Below, one piece after another: positions 28,352 through 37,412 of a stretch of DNA of 64,000 nucleotides. The stretch is from Variovorax paradoxus. GTDB lineage: Bacteria > Pseudomonadota > Gammaproteobacteria > Burkholderiales > Burkholderiaceae_C. Position 1 is the stretch's first letter, and the number at the start of each line of letters is the position of its first letter. A program made the translations under genes and the position numbers. The notes under the pieces are model-generated. The model saw only the letters and a program-made list of their open reading frames with translations, searched no databases and was not told the origin of the DNA. The DNA is taken from positions 1,920,001-1,984,000 of the forward strand of contig NZ_CP102931.1 in NCBI RefSeq assembly GCF_024734665.1, in the 5' to 3' direction.

Positions 28352-29473
28352 TCAGGTCGAGCCCCAGACCTCCTGCGCCGTCTCGACCACCAGGCGCAGC
28401 TTGTTGCGCTGCGCTTCCACCGCGATGTTGTTGCCGTGCACCGTGCTGGAGAAGCCGCACTGCGGCGACAGCGCGAGCTGGTCGAGCGAGGCGTACTTGG
28501 CGGCGTCCTCGATGCGGCGCTTGAGCTCGTCCTTGTCTTCCATCTCGCCGAACTTGGTGGTCACCAGGCCGAGCACCACGGTCTTGCCCTTGGGCAGGTA
28601 GCGCAGCGGCTTGAAGTCGCCCGAGCGGGCGTCGTCGTATTCCATGAAGTAGGCGTCGAGGTCCATCTCCTTGAGCAGTGCCTCGGCCACGGGCTCATAG
28701 TTGCCGGCCGCGGCGTGCGTGCTCTTGAAGTTGCCGCGGCACAGGTGCATGGCCAGCAGCATGCCCGGCGGCTTCTGCGCGACCACCTTGTTGATGAAGG
28801 CGGCATAGCGGTGCGGCAGCTCGTTCGGGTCGTCGCCGCGCTTGCGGGCGGCTTCGCGCATGTGCTCGTCGCACAGGTAGGCGAGGTTGGTGTCGTCCAT
28901 CTGCACGTAGGTGCAGCCGGCGGCGGCCAGCGAGCGCAGCTCGTCGCCATAGGCCTTGGCCACGTCGTCGTAGAACGTCGGGTCGAGCTCGGGGTACGCC
29001 TCCTTGCTGATGCCGGCGCGGCCGCCGCGGAAGTGCAGCATGGTCGGCGAGGGGATCGTCACCTTCGGTGTGCGGCCCGCCGAGACCTGGCTCTTGAGGT
29101 ACTGGAAGTCGGCGAGCTGGATGTCCTTGATGTGGCGCACCTTGTCGAGCACGCGCATCGCGGGCGGAGCGAGTTCTTCGGTGCCGTCGGGCTTGCGGAT
29201 GGTGACCGGAATGTCGGTCTTCACGCCGCCGAGCTGGTCGAGGAAGTCGATGTGGAAGTAGGTGCGGCGGAACTCGCCGTCGGTGATGCTCTTGAGGCCG
29301 ATGTCTTCCTGGAAGCGGACGATCTCGGTGATTGCCTTGTCTTCGACGCGGCGAAGCTGTTCGGGCGTGATCTCGCCCTTGGCTTTCTGTTCGCGGGCTT
29401 CGAGCAGGTACTTGGGGCGCAGGAAACTGCCCACGTGGTCGTAGCGGGCAGGCAAGGCGGCGTGCTGTGACAT
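28352..29473 (-). CDS. MetE C-terminal-like (core) methyltransferase, zinc type
   Basis: A 373-residue protein equivalent to only the catalytic C-terminal half of cobalamin-independent methionine synthase. The expected zinc and homocysteine-binding residues are present: His243 and Cys245 (HLCRGN), Glu278 (FMEYDD) and Cys339 (SPQCGF). The N-terminal folate-related domain of MetE is absent. Such short forms include B. subtilis YxjG/YxjH-like proteins and folate-independent core methionine synthases. The ATG at 29473 with GGAG upstream is chosen. It is divergent from the VanA-like oxygenase gene, and both share a control region with two CTGTATACA sites. The methyl donor is unknown. Confidence 0.82.
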   Translation of the reverse strand: MSQHAALPARYDHVGSFLRPKYLLEAREQKAKGEITPEQLRRVEDKAITEIVRFQEDIGLKSITDGEFRRTYFHIDFLDQLGGVKTDIPVTIRKPDGTEELAPPAMRVLDKVRHIKDIQLADFQYLKSQVSAGRTPKVTIPSPTMLHFRGGRAGISKEAYPELDPTFYDDVAKAYGDELRSLAAAGCTYVQMDDTNLAYLCDEHMREAARKRGDDPNELPHRYAAFINKVVAQKPPGMLLAMHLCRGNFKSTHAAAGNYEPVAEALLKEMDLDAYFMEYDDARSGDFKPLRYLPKGKTVVLGLVTTKFGEMEDKDELKRRIEDAAKYASLDQLALSPQCGFSSTVHGNNIAVEAQRNKLRLVVETAQEVWGST

Positions 29474-29536
29474 GGATGACTCCGTCGTGATTTGGGGAAC
29501 GAGCGGAACATCGTATCGCCTTCGAAATGTCGATGC

Positions 29537-29609
29537 CTGTATACAGATGTCTCGGTGTTTACCCTCGAAATGATTCAAAAGACTGGAAATTTCAGGTTTT
29601 CTGTATACA
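29537..29609. promoter_or_regulatory. Paired CTGTATACA sites in the MetE-like/VanA-like divergent region
   Basis: The palindrome CTGTATACAG at 29537-29546 and a second CTGTATACA at 29601-29609 lie 64 bases apart (start to start). They flank the divergent promoters of the MetE-like gene and the VanA-like oxygenase gene. TGTATACA-type palindromes are in keeping with GntR/FCD regulators. The GntR gene directly downstream of the oxygenase is the natural candidate binder. This is inferred from position and symmetry. Confidence 0.65.
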
Positions 29610-29619
29610 TTGAGTATTC

Positions 29620-30726
29620 ATGAAAACGCCCACGACCGCCTTTCCACTGAACGCTTGGTATGCCGCCGCCTACGACGTCGAAGTGCGTCACGCGCTGCTG
29701 CCACGCACCATCTGCAACCAGAAAGTGGTGCTGTTCCGCCGCACCGATGGCCAGGTGGCCGTGCTCGAAGACGCCTGCTGGCACCGGCTGATGCCGCTGT
29801 CGCTGGGCCGCCTCGAGGGCGACGAACTGGTCTGCGGCTACCACGGCCTCGTCTACAACAGCCAGGGCCGCTGCACCCACATGCCGAGCCAGGAAACGCT
29901 CAACCCCTCGGCTTGCGTGCGCAGCTTTCCGGTGGTGGAGAAGCACCGCTTCGTGTGGATCTGGCCAGGCGATCCGGCCAAGGCCGACCCGGCGCTGGTG
30001 CCCGACATGCACTGGAACGACGACCCCGCCTGGGCCGGCGACGGCAAGATGATCCGCGTCAACTGCGACTACCGCCTCGTGGTCGACAACCTCATGGACC
30101 TGACGCACGAGACCTTCGTGCACGGCTCGTCCATCGGCAACCGCGAAGTGGCCGAGGCGCCTTTCGTGGCCACGCATGGCGACCGCTCGGCAACCGTCAC
30201 GCGATGGATGGAAGACATCGACCCGCCGCCGTTCTGGGGCAGCCAGATCCGCCATGCGCGCGGCTACACCGGCAAGGTCGACCGCTGGCAGATCATCCGT
30301 TTCGAAGGCCCGTGCACCGTGAACATCGACGTCGGCGTGGCCGAGGCGGGCAGCGGCGCGGTGCCCCAGGGCAGCGACCCTGGCGACCGCAGCAAGGGCG
30401 TCAACGGCTACGTGCTCAACACCATCACGCCCGAGACCGACAAGACCTGCCTCTACTTCTGGGCCTTCTCGCGCAACTACTGCCTGGGCGAGCAGCGCCT
30501 CACGCACGAGCTGCGTGAAGGCGTCGCCGGCATCTTCCGTGAAGACGAGCTCGTGCTCGAGGCGCAGCAGAAGGCGATGGATGACCACCCCGACCACAAG
30601 TTCTACAACCTCAACATCGACGCCGGCTCGATGTGGGCGCGACGGCTGATCGACCGCATGATCGAAAAGGAAAAGCCCGCGCGCGCCGCGATCCCGATCC
30701 GGCCGGCCGAAAAGGCAGCCGCGTGA
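29620..30726 (+). CDS. vanA: VanA-like Rieske non-heme iron oxygenase (aromatic O-demethylase)
   Basis: Oxygenase component of 368 residues resembling vanillate O-demethylase VanA, which removes a methyl group from vanillate as formaldehyde. The Rieske [2Fe-2S] ligands are Cys53/His55 (CWH) and Cys72/His75 (CGYH). The mononuclear iron region reads DNLMDLTHETFVHGSSIGNR. The N-terminus (FPLNAWYAAAYDVEV) is VanA-like. It needs the reductase encoded at 31533. The next gene, a GntR regulator, overlaps its stop codon. The substrate could also be another methoxylated or amino aromatic acid; the assignment to vanillate is by family similarity. Confidence 0.82.
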   Translation: MKTPTTAFPLNAWYAAAYDVEVRHALLPRTICNQKVVLFRRTDGQVAVLEDACWHRLMPLSLGRLEGDELVCGYHGLVYNSQGRCTHMPSQETLNPSACVRSFPVVEKHRFVWIWPGDPAKADPALVPDMHWNDDPAWAGDGKMIRVNCDYRLVVDNLMDLTHETFVHGSSIGNREVAEAPFVATHGDRSATVTRWMEDIDPPPFWGSQIRHARGYTGKVDRWQIIRFEGPCTVNIDVGVAEAGSGAVPQGSDPGDRSKGVNGYVLNTITPETDKTCLYFWAFSRNYCLGEQRLTHELREGVAGIFREDELVLEAQQKAMDDHPDHKFYNLNIDAGSMWARRLIDRMIEKEKPARAAIPIRPAEKAAA

Positions 30727-31499
30727 AGGTCGCTGCCGTTTCCACCGCCGCCGAGCCCGGCGACAGCGGCAGTTCGCAGGCCGTGAAGGCGCAACTGCGG
30801 CTGCGCGAGATGATCCTTGCGGGCGAGCTGCCCGGTGGCGCGCGCATTGCCGAAGTGGCCATCTCCGAGCAGCTCGGCGTGTCGCGCACGCCGGTGCGCA
30901 CCGCGCTCATGCGGCTCGAACAGGAGGGCCTGCTCGAAGCGCTGCCTAACGGCGGCTATGCGGTGCGTACTTTTTCGGAGCGCGACGTGGCCGACGCCAT
31001 CGAGCTGCGCGGCACGCTCGAAGGACTGGTCGCCCGGCTCGCGGCCGAGCGCGGCGCGGCGCCCGTCGTGCTGCGCGAAGCGCGCGCCTGCCTGCAGCGC
31101 ATCGACGAGCTGCTGCGCGAGCCCGCACTCGACGACGCGGCCTTCTCGCGCTACGTGACGCACAACGAGCGCTTCCACGCGCTGCTCTGCGAAATGGCGG
31201 GCAGCCCCGTCATCGCGCAGCAGCTGGAGCGCGTGATCAACCTGCCGTTTGCCTCGCCCTCGGGCTTCGTCATCGTGCAGGCCAACTCGCCGGCCGCGCG
31301 CGACATGCTCGTGATTGCGCAAGACCAGCATGTGCAGGTGCTCGACGCCATCGAGTCCGGCGAAGGCTCGCGTGCCGAGGCGCTGATGCGCGAGCACAGC
31401 CGCATCGCGCGGCGCAACCTGCGCGATGCGCTGCACGGCACGCCCACCGCCGAACAGCGACCGCTGCCGGGCGTGCAGCTGATACGCCGGCGCGGCTGA
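30723..31499 (+). CDS. GntR-family regulator (FCD domain) of the VanAB-like locus
   Basis: A 258-residue regulator with a winged HTH at about 20-85 (LRLREMILAGELPGGARIAE, then SEQLGVSRTPVRTALMRLEQ) and an FCD ligand domain (about 95-230, with HNERFHALL as a likely metal or ligand site). The start is a GTG at 30723 that overlaps the oxygenase stop (GTGA), so the regulator is made with the oxygenase. VanR regulators of vanillate genes belong to the same family. It probably binds the CTGTATACA sites near 29537 and 29601 and is relieved by the substrate, giving autoregulation. Confidence 0.88.
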   Translation: MKVAAVSTAAEPGDSGSSQAVKAQLRLREMILAGELPGGARIAEVAISEQLGVSRTPVRTALMRLEQEGLLEALPNGGYAVRTFSERDVADAIELRGTLEGLVARLAAERGAAPVVLREARACLQRIDELLREPALDDAAFSRYVTHNERFHALLCEMAGSPVIAQQLERVINLPFASPSGFVIVQANSPAARDMLVIAQDQHVQVLDAIESGEGSRAEALMREHSRIARRNLRDALHGTPTAEQRPLPGVQLIRRRG

Positions 31500-31532
31500 T
31501 TTCTCCTTTTTCTCTCTCCGGTTGTTCTCCCG

Positions 31533-32519
31533 ATGAAAAGCGATCTTCAATGGATGCAGGCGCAAGTCGTTGCGCTGCGCGATGTCACGCCCACCGTGCG
31601 CGAATTCGAACTGCGCCCCGACGGCGGCTTTGCCGAATCCCATGAACCCGGCGCCCACCTGCAAGTGCAGGTGCTGACGGCGCAGGGCAAGGTGCAGACC
31701 CGCTCGTATTCGCTGGTGGGCGAGGGCGACGGCCAGTGCTGGCGCATCGCCGTCAAGCGGCTCGACGACGGCCGTGGCGGTTCGCTCGCAATGTGGCGGC
31801 TGGCCGTGGGCGACCGCCTGCAGGTGAGCGCGCCGCAGAACCACTTTCCGCTCGACCTTTCGGCGCCGGGCTACCTGCTGGTGGCGGGCGGTATCGGCAT
31901 CACGCCGCTGGTGCTGATGGCGCAGCGGCTGGGCGCGCACGCAAGGCGCACCGGCGTGCCGGTGAAGATGCTCTACGGCGCGCGGCATGCGGGCGAGCTC
32001 GGCTATCTGTCGCATCTGCAAGAGGCATTGGGCGAGGGCGTCGAAGCTCATGAAGGCTCGGCTCCCATCGACTTCGCCGCTGCCATCGCCGCGCTGCCGT
32101 CCGGCGGCCAGCTCTACACCTGCGGCCCGGTGCCCATGCTCGAGGCCGTCAAGCGCGCGTGGCACGCAGCCGGCCGTGCCATCGAGGATTTGCGCTTCGA
32201 AACCTTCGGCAGCAGCGGCCGCCTGGCCACGCAGTCCTTCCAAGTGCGCATTCCCCGGCACGACCTGGCCATTACGGTGCCGGCCGACTGCACGCTGCTC
32301 GAAGCCCTCGACGCAGCCGGCGTACAGACGCTCTCGGACTGCAAGCGCGGCGAATGCGGCTTGTGCGCCATGGACGTGATCGCCGTCGACGGCGAGATCG
32401 ATCACCGCGACGTGTTCCTCAGCGAGCACGAAAAGAAGTCGACCACGCGCATCTGCGCCTGCGTGTCGCGCGCCGTGGGCACCCTCACGCTCGACTCCGC
32501 CTACCGCGCCGACAGCTGA
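31533..32519 (+). CDS. vanB: VanB-like oxidoreductase (FMN/NAD/[2Fe-2S] reductase)
   Basis: Electron-transfer partner of the Rieske oxygenase, class IA phthalate dioxygenase reductase type, 328 residues. An FMN-binding barrel (about 5-100, with TRSYSLVG) leads to the NAD-binding domain (about 110-225, GGIGITPL and TCGPVPML), then a C-terminal plant-type ferredoxin (about 240-328, with CKRGECGLC and a later CAC ligand). All cofactor motifs are present. It follows the GntR gene by 33 bases. The regulator gene lying between oxygenase and reductase is an uncommon layout but leaves them co-directional. Confidence 0.87.
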   Translation: MKSDLQWMQAQVVALRDVTPTVREFELRPDGGFAESHEPGAHLQVQVLTAQGKVQTRSYSLVGEGDGQCWRIAVKRLDDGRGGSLAMWRLAVGDRLQVSAPQNHFPLDLSAPGYLLVAGGIGITPLVLMAQRLGAHARRTGVPVKMLYGARHAGELGYLSHLQEALGEGVEAHEGSAPIDFAAAIAALPSGGQLYTCGPVPMLEAVKRAWHAAGRAIEDLRFETFGSSGRLATQSFQVRIPRHDLAITVPADCTLLEALDAAGVQTLSDCKRGECGLCAMDVIAVDGEIDHRDVFLSEHEKKSTTRICACVSRAVGTLTLDSAYRADS

Positions 32520-32542
32520 CCTGCCCGCTCTGCAAGCTGCCT

Positions 32543-32559
32543 TGCGCGATGATCGCGCA
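32543..32559. repeat. 17-bp palindrome between VanB-like and ABC receptor genes
   Basis: TGCGCGAT-G-ATCGCGCA forms a perfect palindrome about one central base. Twelve bases later the half-site AATCGCGCAA occurs again (32571-32580). No T-run follows, so an intrinsic terminator is unlikely. It lies in the 166-base gap upstream of the branched-chain-type importer genes and may be an operator for them. Confidence 0.5.
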
Positions 32560-32685
32560 GTTCATTTGGCAATCGCGCAACAAAGGTCAACGGTAATGGC
32601 CGGCTAGGTGATTGCCTGCTCCGCCGGATGTTGCAAAGTGTTGAAAATAGCCCCGGTTCGCGTTCCGCCCCTCAAAGGAAAAAAC

Positions 32686-33861
32686 ATGCAAAGACGCCAT
32701 CTCATCCAGACCGCCGCCCTCTCGGCACTTGCGCTTTCAATGTCGCTGGCCAGTGCCCAGGACGCCAACAAGTTCAAGATCGGCCTGATCCTTCCGATGA
32801 CGGGCCAGTCGGCCTCCACCGGCCGCCAGATCGAAGCCGCCGCGCGCCTGTACATGGCCCAGAACGGCGACACCGTGGCCGGCAAGAAGGTGGAGCTGAT
32901 CGTCAAGGACGACACTGGCCTGCCCGACGTGACCAAGCGCCTCGCGCAGGAGCTGGTGGTGAACGACAAGGTCAACGTGCTGGCCGGCTTCGGCCTGACG
33001 CCTCTGGCCCTCGCCGTGGCGCCAATTGCCACGCAGTCGAAGACGCCCGAAGTGGTGATGGCTGCTGCCACGTCGAGCATCACCGAGGCTTCGCCCTACA
33101 TCATTCGTTCGAGCTTCACGCTGCCGCAGGTGTCGGTGGCCATGGGCGACTGGGCGCCGAAGAATGGCGTGAAGACGGTCGTCACGCTGGTGGCCGACTA
33201 CGGCCCGGGCAACGACGCCGAGAAGTTCTTCAGCGAGCGCTTCCAGCTCAACGGCGGCAAGGTGCTCGACAAGCTGCGCGTGCCGCTGCGCAACCCCGAC
33301 TTCGCGCCGTTCCTGCAGAAGGTGCGTGACGTGAAGCCCGACGCGCTGTTCGTCTTCGTGCCCTCGGGCGCGGGCGCGGCGGTGATGAAGCAGTTCCTGG
33401 AGCGCGGCATGGACAAGGCCGGCATCAAGATGATCGCCACCGGCGACGTGACGGACGACGACCAGCTCAACGACATGGGCGACGGCGCGCTGGGCGTGGT
33501 CACCTCGCACCACTACTCGGCCGCGCACCCCTCGGCCATGAACAAGAAGTTCGTCGAGGCCTTCGAGAAGGCCAACCCGAAGATGCGCCCCAACTTCATG
33601 GCTGTGGGCGGCTACGACGGCATGCGCGTGATCTACGAAGCACTCAAGATCACCAAGGGTCAGGGCGGCGGCGAAGCGCTGCTGGCGGCCATGAAGGGCC
33701 AGGTCTTCGAGAGCCCGCGCGGCCCGGTGCTGATCGATGCGCAGACGCGCGACATCGTGCAGGACGTGTACCTGCGCAAGGTCGAGAAGAAGGACGGGCA
33801 GCTTTACAACGTCGAGTTCGATGTGATCAAAGGCGTGAAGGACCCAGGTAAAGCCAAGTGA
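32686..33861 (+). CDS. ABC transporter receptor, branched-chain amino acid/aromatic acid type (LivK-like)
   Basis: Periplasmic binding protein, type I fold, 391 residues. A Sec signal peptide covers about 1-24 (ending SLASA). The mature start reads KFKIGLILPMTGQSASTGRQ, with later motifs VELIVKDDTGLPDVTKRLAQ and AVGGYDGMRVIYEALK. Receptors of this group bind amino acids, aromatic acids or amides. Being next to VanAB-like genes, uptake of an aromatic acid is an attractive guess. The ATG at 32686 follows an AAAGGAA box. It is the first gene of a complete importer set, separated from the permeases by a large palindromic repeat. Confidence 0.88.
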   Translation: MQRRHLIQTAALSALALSMSLASAQDANKFKIGLILPMTGQSASTGRQIEAAARLYMAQNGDTVAGKKVELIVKDDTGLPDVTKRLAQELVVNDKVNVLAGFGLTPLALAVAPIATQSKTPEVVMAAATSSITEASPYIIRSSFTLPQVSVAMGDWAPKNGVKTVVTLVADYGPGNDAEKFFSERFQLNGGKVLDKLRVPLRNPDFAPFLQKVRDVKPDALFVFVPSGAGAAVMKQFLERGMDKAGIKMIATGDVTDDDQLNDMGDGALGVVTSHHYSAAHPSAMNKKFVEAFEKANPKMRPNFMAVGGYDGMRVIYEALKITKGQGGGEALLAAMKGQVFESPRGPVLIDAQTRDIVQDVYLRKVEKKDGQLYNVEFDVIKGVKDPGKAK

Positions 33862-33896
33862 GGCTTGTCTCTGGGGGGCGTTGTTGTTCGGGGCGC

Positions 33897-33990
33897 GATC
33901 ACGCCGACGGGGTACCTTGCTCCGCGAATGTCCCCCGGCCTTCGGCCTCCTCCTTTATTTCGCTGCGCAAGGCACCCCATCGGCGTGATC
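33897..33990. repeat. 94-bp intergenic inverted repeat (long hairpin) between receptor and permease genes
   Basis: The outer 24-base arms (33897-33920 and 33967-33990) are complementary at 22 of 24 positions, beginning GATCACGCCGACGG and ending in CGGCGTGATC. The middle includes GGCCTTCGGCC, a perfect inner hairpin. The size and form suggest a REP-like or MITE-like repetitive hairpin, or a strong RNA stem between the ABC receptor gene and livH. No second copy was noticed in this window. Whether it is repeated elsewhere in the genome cannot be told here. Confidence 0.75.
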
Positions 33991-34077
33991 TTTCAGAGCA
34001 GTCGTTGATCGGCCGGCATAAGCACGCACCCCGAACGAAACGAACAGCCCCAGAAATAGCTTCGTAAAAAACACGAC

Positions 34078-34950
34078 ATGCTGACCATTCTTTTCGACGG
34101 CATCGCCTACGGCATGCTGCTCTTCGTGCTGGCGGTAGGCCTCGCCGTGACGCTCGGCCTGATGAACTTCATCAACCTCGCGCACGGCGCTTTCGCCATG
34201 GCGGGTGGCTACCTCACGGTGTTCGCAATGCAGAAGCTCGGCGTGCCCTTCCTGGCCTGCCTGCCGCTCGCATTCATCGTCGTCGCGCTGGCCGGGGCCT
34301 TGCTCGAACGCACGCTCTACCGGCCGATGTACGGCAAGCCGCACCTCGATCAGGTGCTCTTTTCCATCGGCCTTGCCTTCATGGCGGTGGCGGCCATCGA
34401 CTACTTCGTGGGCTCCTCGCAGCAGAACGTGCAATTGCCTGAATGGCTGCGCGGGCGCACCGAGATCGGCGACGGCGCGCTGCTGCTGGGCATGGGGCAC
34501 TACCGGCTCTTCATCATCGGCGTGTGCGCGGTGCTCACCGTGGTGCTGCAGCTCATTCTTTCGAAGACGCGCTTCGGCAGCCGGCTGCGCGCCGCGGTCG
34601 ATGACCCGCGCGTGGCGGCGGGCCTGGGCATCAACGTGAACATCGTGTTCCTGCTGACCTTCGCCGTGGGCTCAGGGCTCGCGGGGCTGGGCGGTGCGCT
34701 GGGCGCGGAGATCCTCGGCCTCGACCCGACATTCCCGCTGAAGTACATGATCTATTTCCTGATCGTGGTGTCGGTCGGCGGCACCTCGTCGATCACCGGG
34801 CCGCTCGCGGCGGCGCTGCTGCTTGGCATTGCCGACGTGGCGGGCAAGTATTTCATTCCGAAGATGGGTGCATTCACCGTCTACCTCCTGATGATCATGA
34901 TCCTGATGTGGCGGCCCCAGGGCCTGTTCACGCGCAAGGGAGGCCGTTGA
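34078..34950 (+). CDS. livH: ABC transporter permease, LivH-like
   Basis: Inner membrane permease of 290 residues with about eight hydrophobic segments. The N-terminus (FDGIAYGMLLFVLAVGLAVT) and the LGLMNFINLAHGAFAMAGGY stretch are characteristic of LivH. It contains the GLGINVNIVFLLTFAVGSGL coupling region near 180-200. Its stop overlaps the livM start by one base. It pairs with LivM to form the channel of the importer. Confidence 0.92.
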   Translation: MLTILFDGIAYGMLLFVLAVGLAVTLGLMNFINLAHGAFAMAGGYLTVFAMQKLGVPFLACLPLAFIVVALAGALLERTLYRPMYGKPHLDQVLFSIGLAFMAVAAIDYFVGSSQQNVQLPEWLRGRTEIGDGALLLGMGHYRLFIIGVCAVLTVVLQLILSKTRFGSRLRAAVDDPRVAAGLGINVNIVFLLTFAVGSGLAGLGGALGAEILGLDPTFPLKYMIYFLIVVSVGGTSSITGPLAAALLLGIADVAGKYFIPKMGAFTVYLLMIMILMWRPQGLFTRKGGR

Positions 34951-35957
34951 TGAGCACGCCTTCAACCACCGAGTTCCAGTCGGCCCTCTTGCGCAAGGCG
35001 CGCTGGCACCCGCTCGAATTCGTGGCCTGGGCCGTGGCCTTCGCGCTGCCGCTCGTCATGCCTTCGCACTCGCTGCTGGTCAATGAGATCGCCATCGTTG
35101 CGTTGTTCGCGATGTCGCTCGATTTGATTCTTGGCTACACCGGCATCGTGTCGCTGGGCCATGCCGCCTTCTTCGGTTTCGGCGCGTATGCGGCGGCGTT
35201 GTTCGCCAAGCTCGTGATGCCGGACCCGACCGTGGGGCTGGTAATCGCAACCGTGCTGTCGGCCTCGCTGGGCCTCGTGGCCAGCGTGACGATCTTGCGC
35301 GGCAGCGACCTCACGCGGCTGATGGTCACGCTCGGCACCGCGCTGCTGCTGCTCGAACTCGCCAACAAGCTCGACTGGCTCACCGGCGGCGCCGACGGCC
35401 TGCAGGGCGTGGTGATGGGGCCGGTGCTCGGCCTGTTCGAGTTCGACCTGTATGGCCGCACGGCCGCCTGGTATTCGCTGGCCGTGATGCTGGTGCTGTT
35501 CCTCGTGATGCGCCGGCTCGTGCATTCGCCGTTCGGCGCCACGCTGAAGGCCATTCGCGACAACCGGCTGCGCGCCATGGCAATCGGCATTCCGGTCGTG
35601 TCGCGGCTCGTGGTGATCTACACCGTGGCGGCGGGCATCGCCGGCGCCGCGGGCGCGCTGCTCGCGCAGACCACCGGCTTCGCCTCGCTCGACGTGCTGG
35701 CCTTCGACCGCTCGGCCGATGTGCTGCTGATGCTCGTCATCGGCGGCGTGGGCTGGCTCTATGGCGGCGTGGCGGGCGCCATCGTGTTCAAGCTGCTGCA
35801 GACCTGGCTGTCGGCCGTGACGCCGCAGTACTGGATGTTCTGGATCGGCCTGATCCTGGTGCTGCTGGTGCTGGTGGGACGCGACCGCCTGCTCAAGCCG
35901 TGGACATGGTTTGGCTTGGGCGGCAAGAAGAAGGGCGAGAAAGGTGGTGTGGCATGA
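34950..35957 (+). CDS. livM: ABC transporter permease, LivM-like
   Basis: Second inner membrane permease, 335 residues, with about nine hydrophobic segments. The N-terminal hydrophilic stretch is about 30 residues; LILGYTGIVSLGHAAFFGFG is the LivM signature, and AIRDNRLRAMAIGIPVVSRL is the coupling helix that meets the ATPases. The C-terminus is lysine-rich (GGKKKGEKGG). The start is the ATG overlapping the livH stop. It is followed by livG with a four-base overlap. Confidence 0.92.
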   Translation: MSTPSTTEFQSALLRKARWHPLEFVAWAVAFALPLVMPSHSLLVNEIAIVALFAMSLDLILGYTGIVSLGHAAFFGFGAYAAALFAKLVMPDPTVGLVIATVLSASLGLVASVTILRGSDLTRLMVTLGTALLLLELANKLDWLTGGADGLQGVVMGPVLGLFEFDLYGRTAAWYSLAVMLVLFLVMRRLVHSPFGATLKAIRDNRLRAMAIGIPVVSRLVVIYTVAAGIAGAAGALLAQTTGFASLDVLAFDRSADVLLMLVIGGVGWLYGGVAGAIVFKLLQTWLSAVTPQYWMFWIGLILVLLVLVGRDRLLKPWTWFGLGGKKKGEKGGVA

Positions 35958-36707
35958 CCGACACCGTGCTCTCGACCCATGGCCTCGTGATGCGCTTCGG
36001 CGGCATCACCGCCACCAACAACGTGACGATGGAGCTCAGGCGCGGCGCACGCCACGCGCTGATCGGCCCCAACGGAGCGGGCAAGACCACGCTCATCAAC
36101 CAGCTGACGGGCGTGCTGACGCCCACCGAAGGTCGCATCACGCTGCTGGGCGAAGACATCACCACGCTCGCGCCGCACAAGCGAGTGGCGCGCGGGCTGG
36201 TGCGCACCTTCCAGATCAACCAGCTGTTCGATTCGATGACGCCGCTCGAAACGCTGGCGCTCGTGGTGTCGCAGCACCAGGGCATCGGCGCGCAATGGTG
36301 GCGGCCGCTCGGCGCCAGCAAGGCGATTGCCGAGCGCGCGGGGCAACTGCTCGAACAGTTCCACCTGGGCGACGTGGCGCAGCAGCAGGTGAAGCACCTG
36401 GCTTATGGCAAGCGCCGCCTCCTGGAGATTGCGATTGCGCTGGCTTGCGAGCCTCGCGTGCTGCTGCTCGACGAGCCCGTGGCGGGCGTGCCCGCCGGCG
36501 AGCGCGAAGAACTGCTGCAGACCGTGGCCGCGCTGCCTGCCGATGTGTCGGTGCTGCTGATCGAGCACGACATGGACTTGGTGTTCAGCTTTGCCGACCG
36601 CATGACCGTGCTGGTCAACGGCACGCTGCTGACCGAAGGCGACCCAGAAACCATTGCCAACGACCCGAAGGTGAAAGAGGTCTACCTGGGCCACGGGGAG
36701 AGCGCTC

Positions 36708-36715
<8 letters not shown>
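35954..36715 (+). CDS. livG: ABC transporter ATPase, LivG-like
   Basis: Cytoplasmic ATPase of 253 residues. Walker A is GPNGAGKTT (about 39-47); Walker B is VLLLDEPVAGVPAGE near 170, and the signature region reads VKHLAYGKRRLLEIAIALAC, where the usual LSYGEQR is AYGKRR, as is common in LivG. It starts with ATG overlapping the livM stop by four bases, and its own end overlaps livF by eight bases. With LivF it drives import through LivHM. Confidence 0.93.
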
Positions 36716-37408
<693 letters not shown>

Positions 37409-37412
<4 letters not shown>

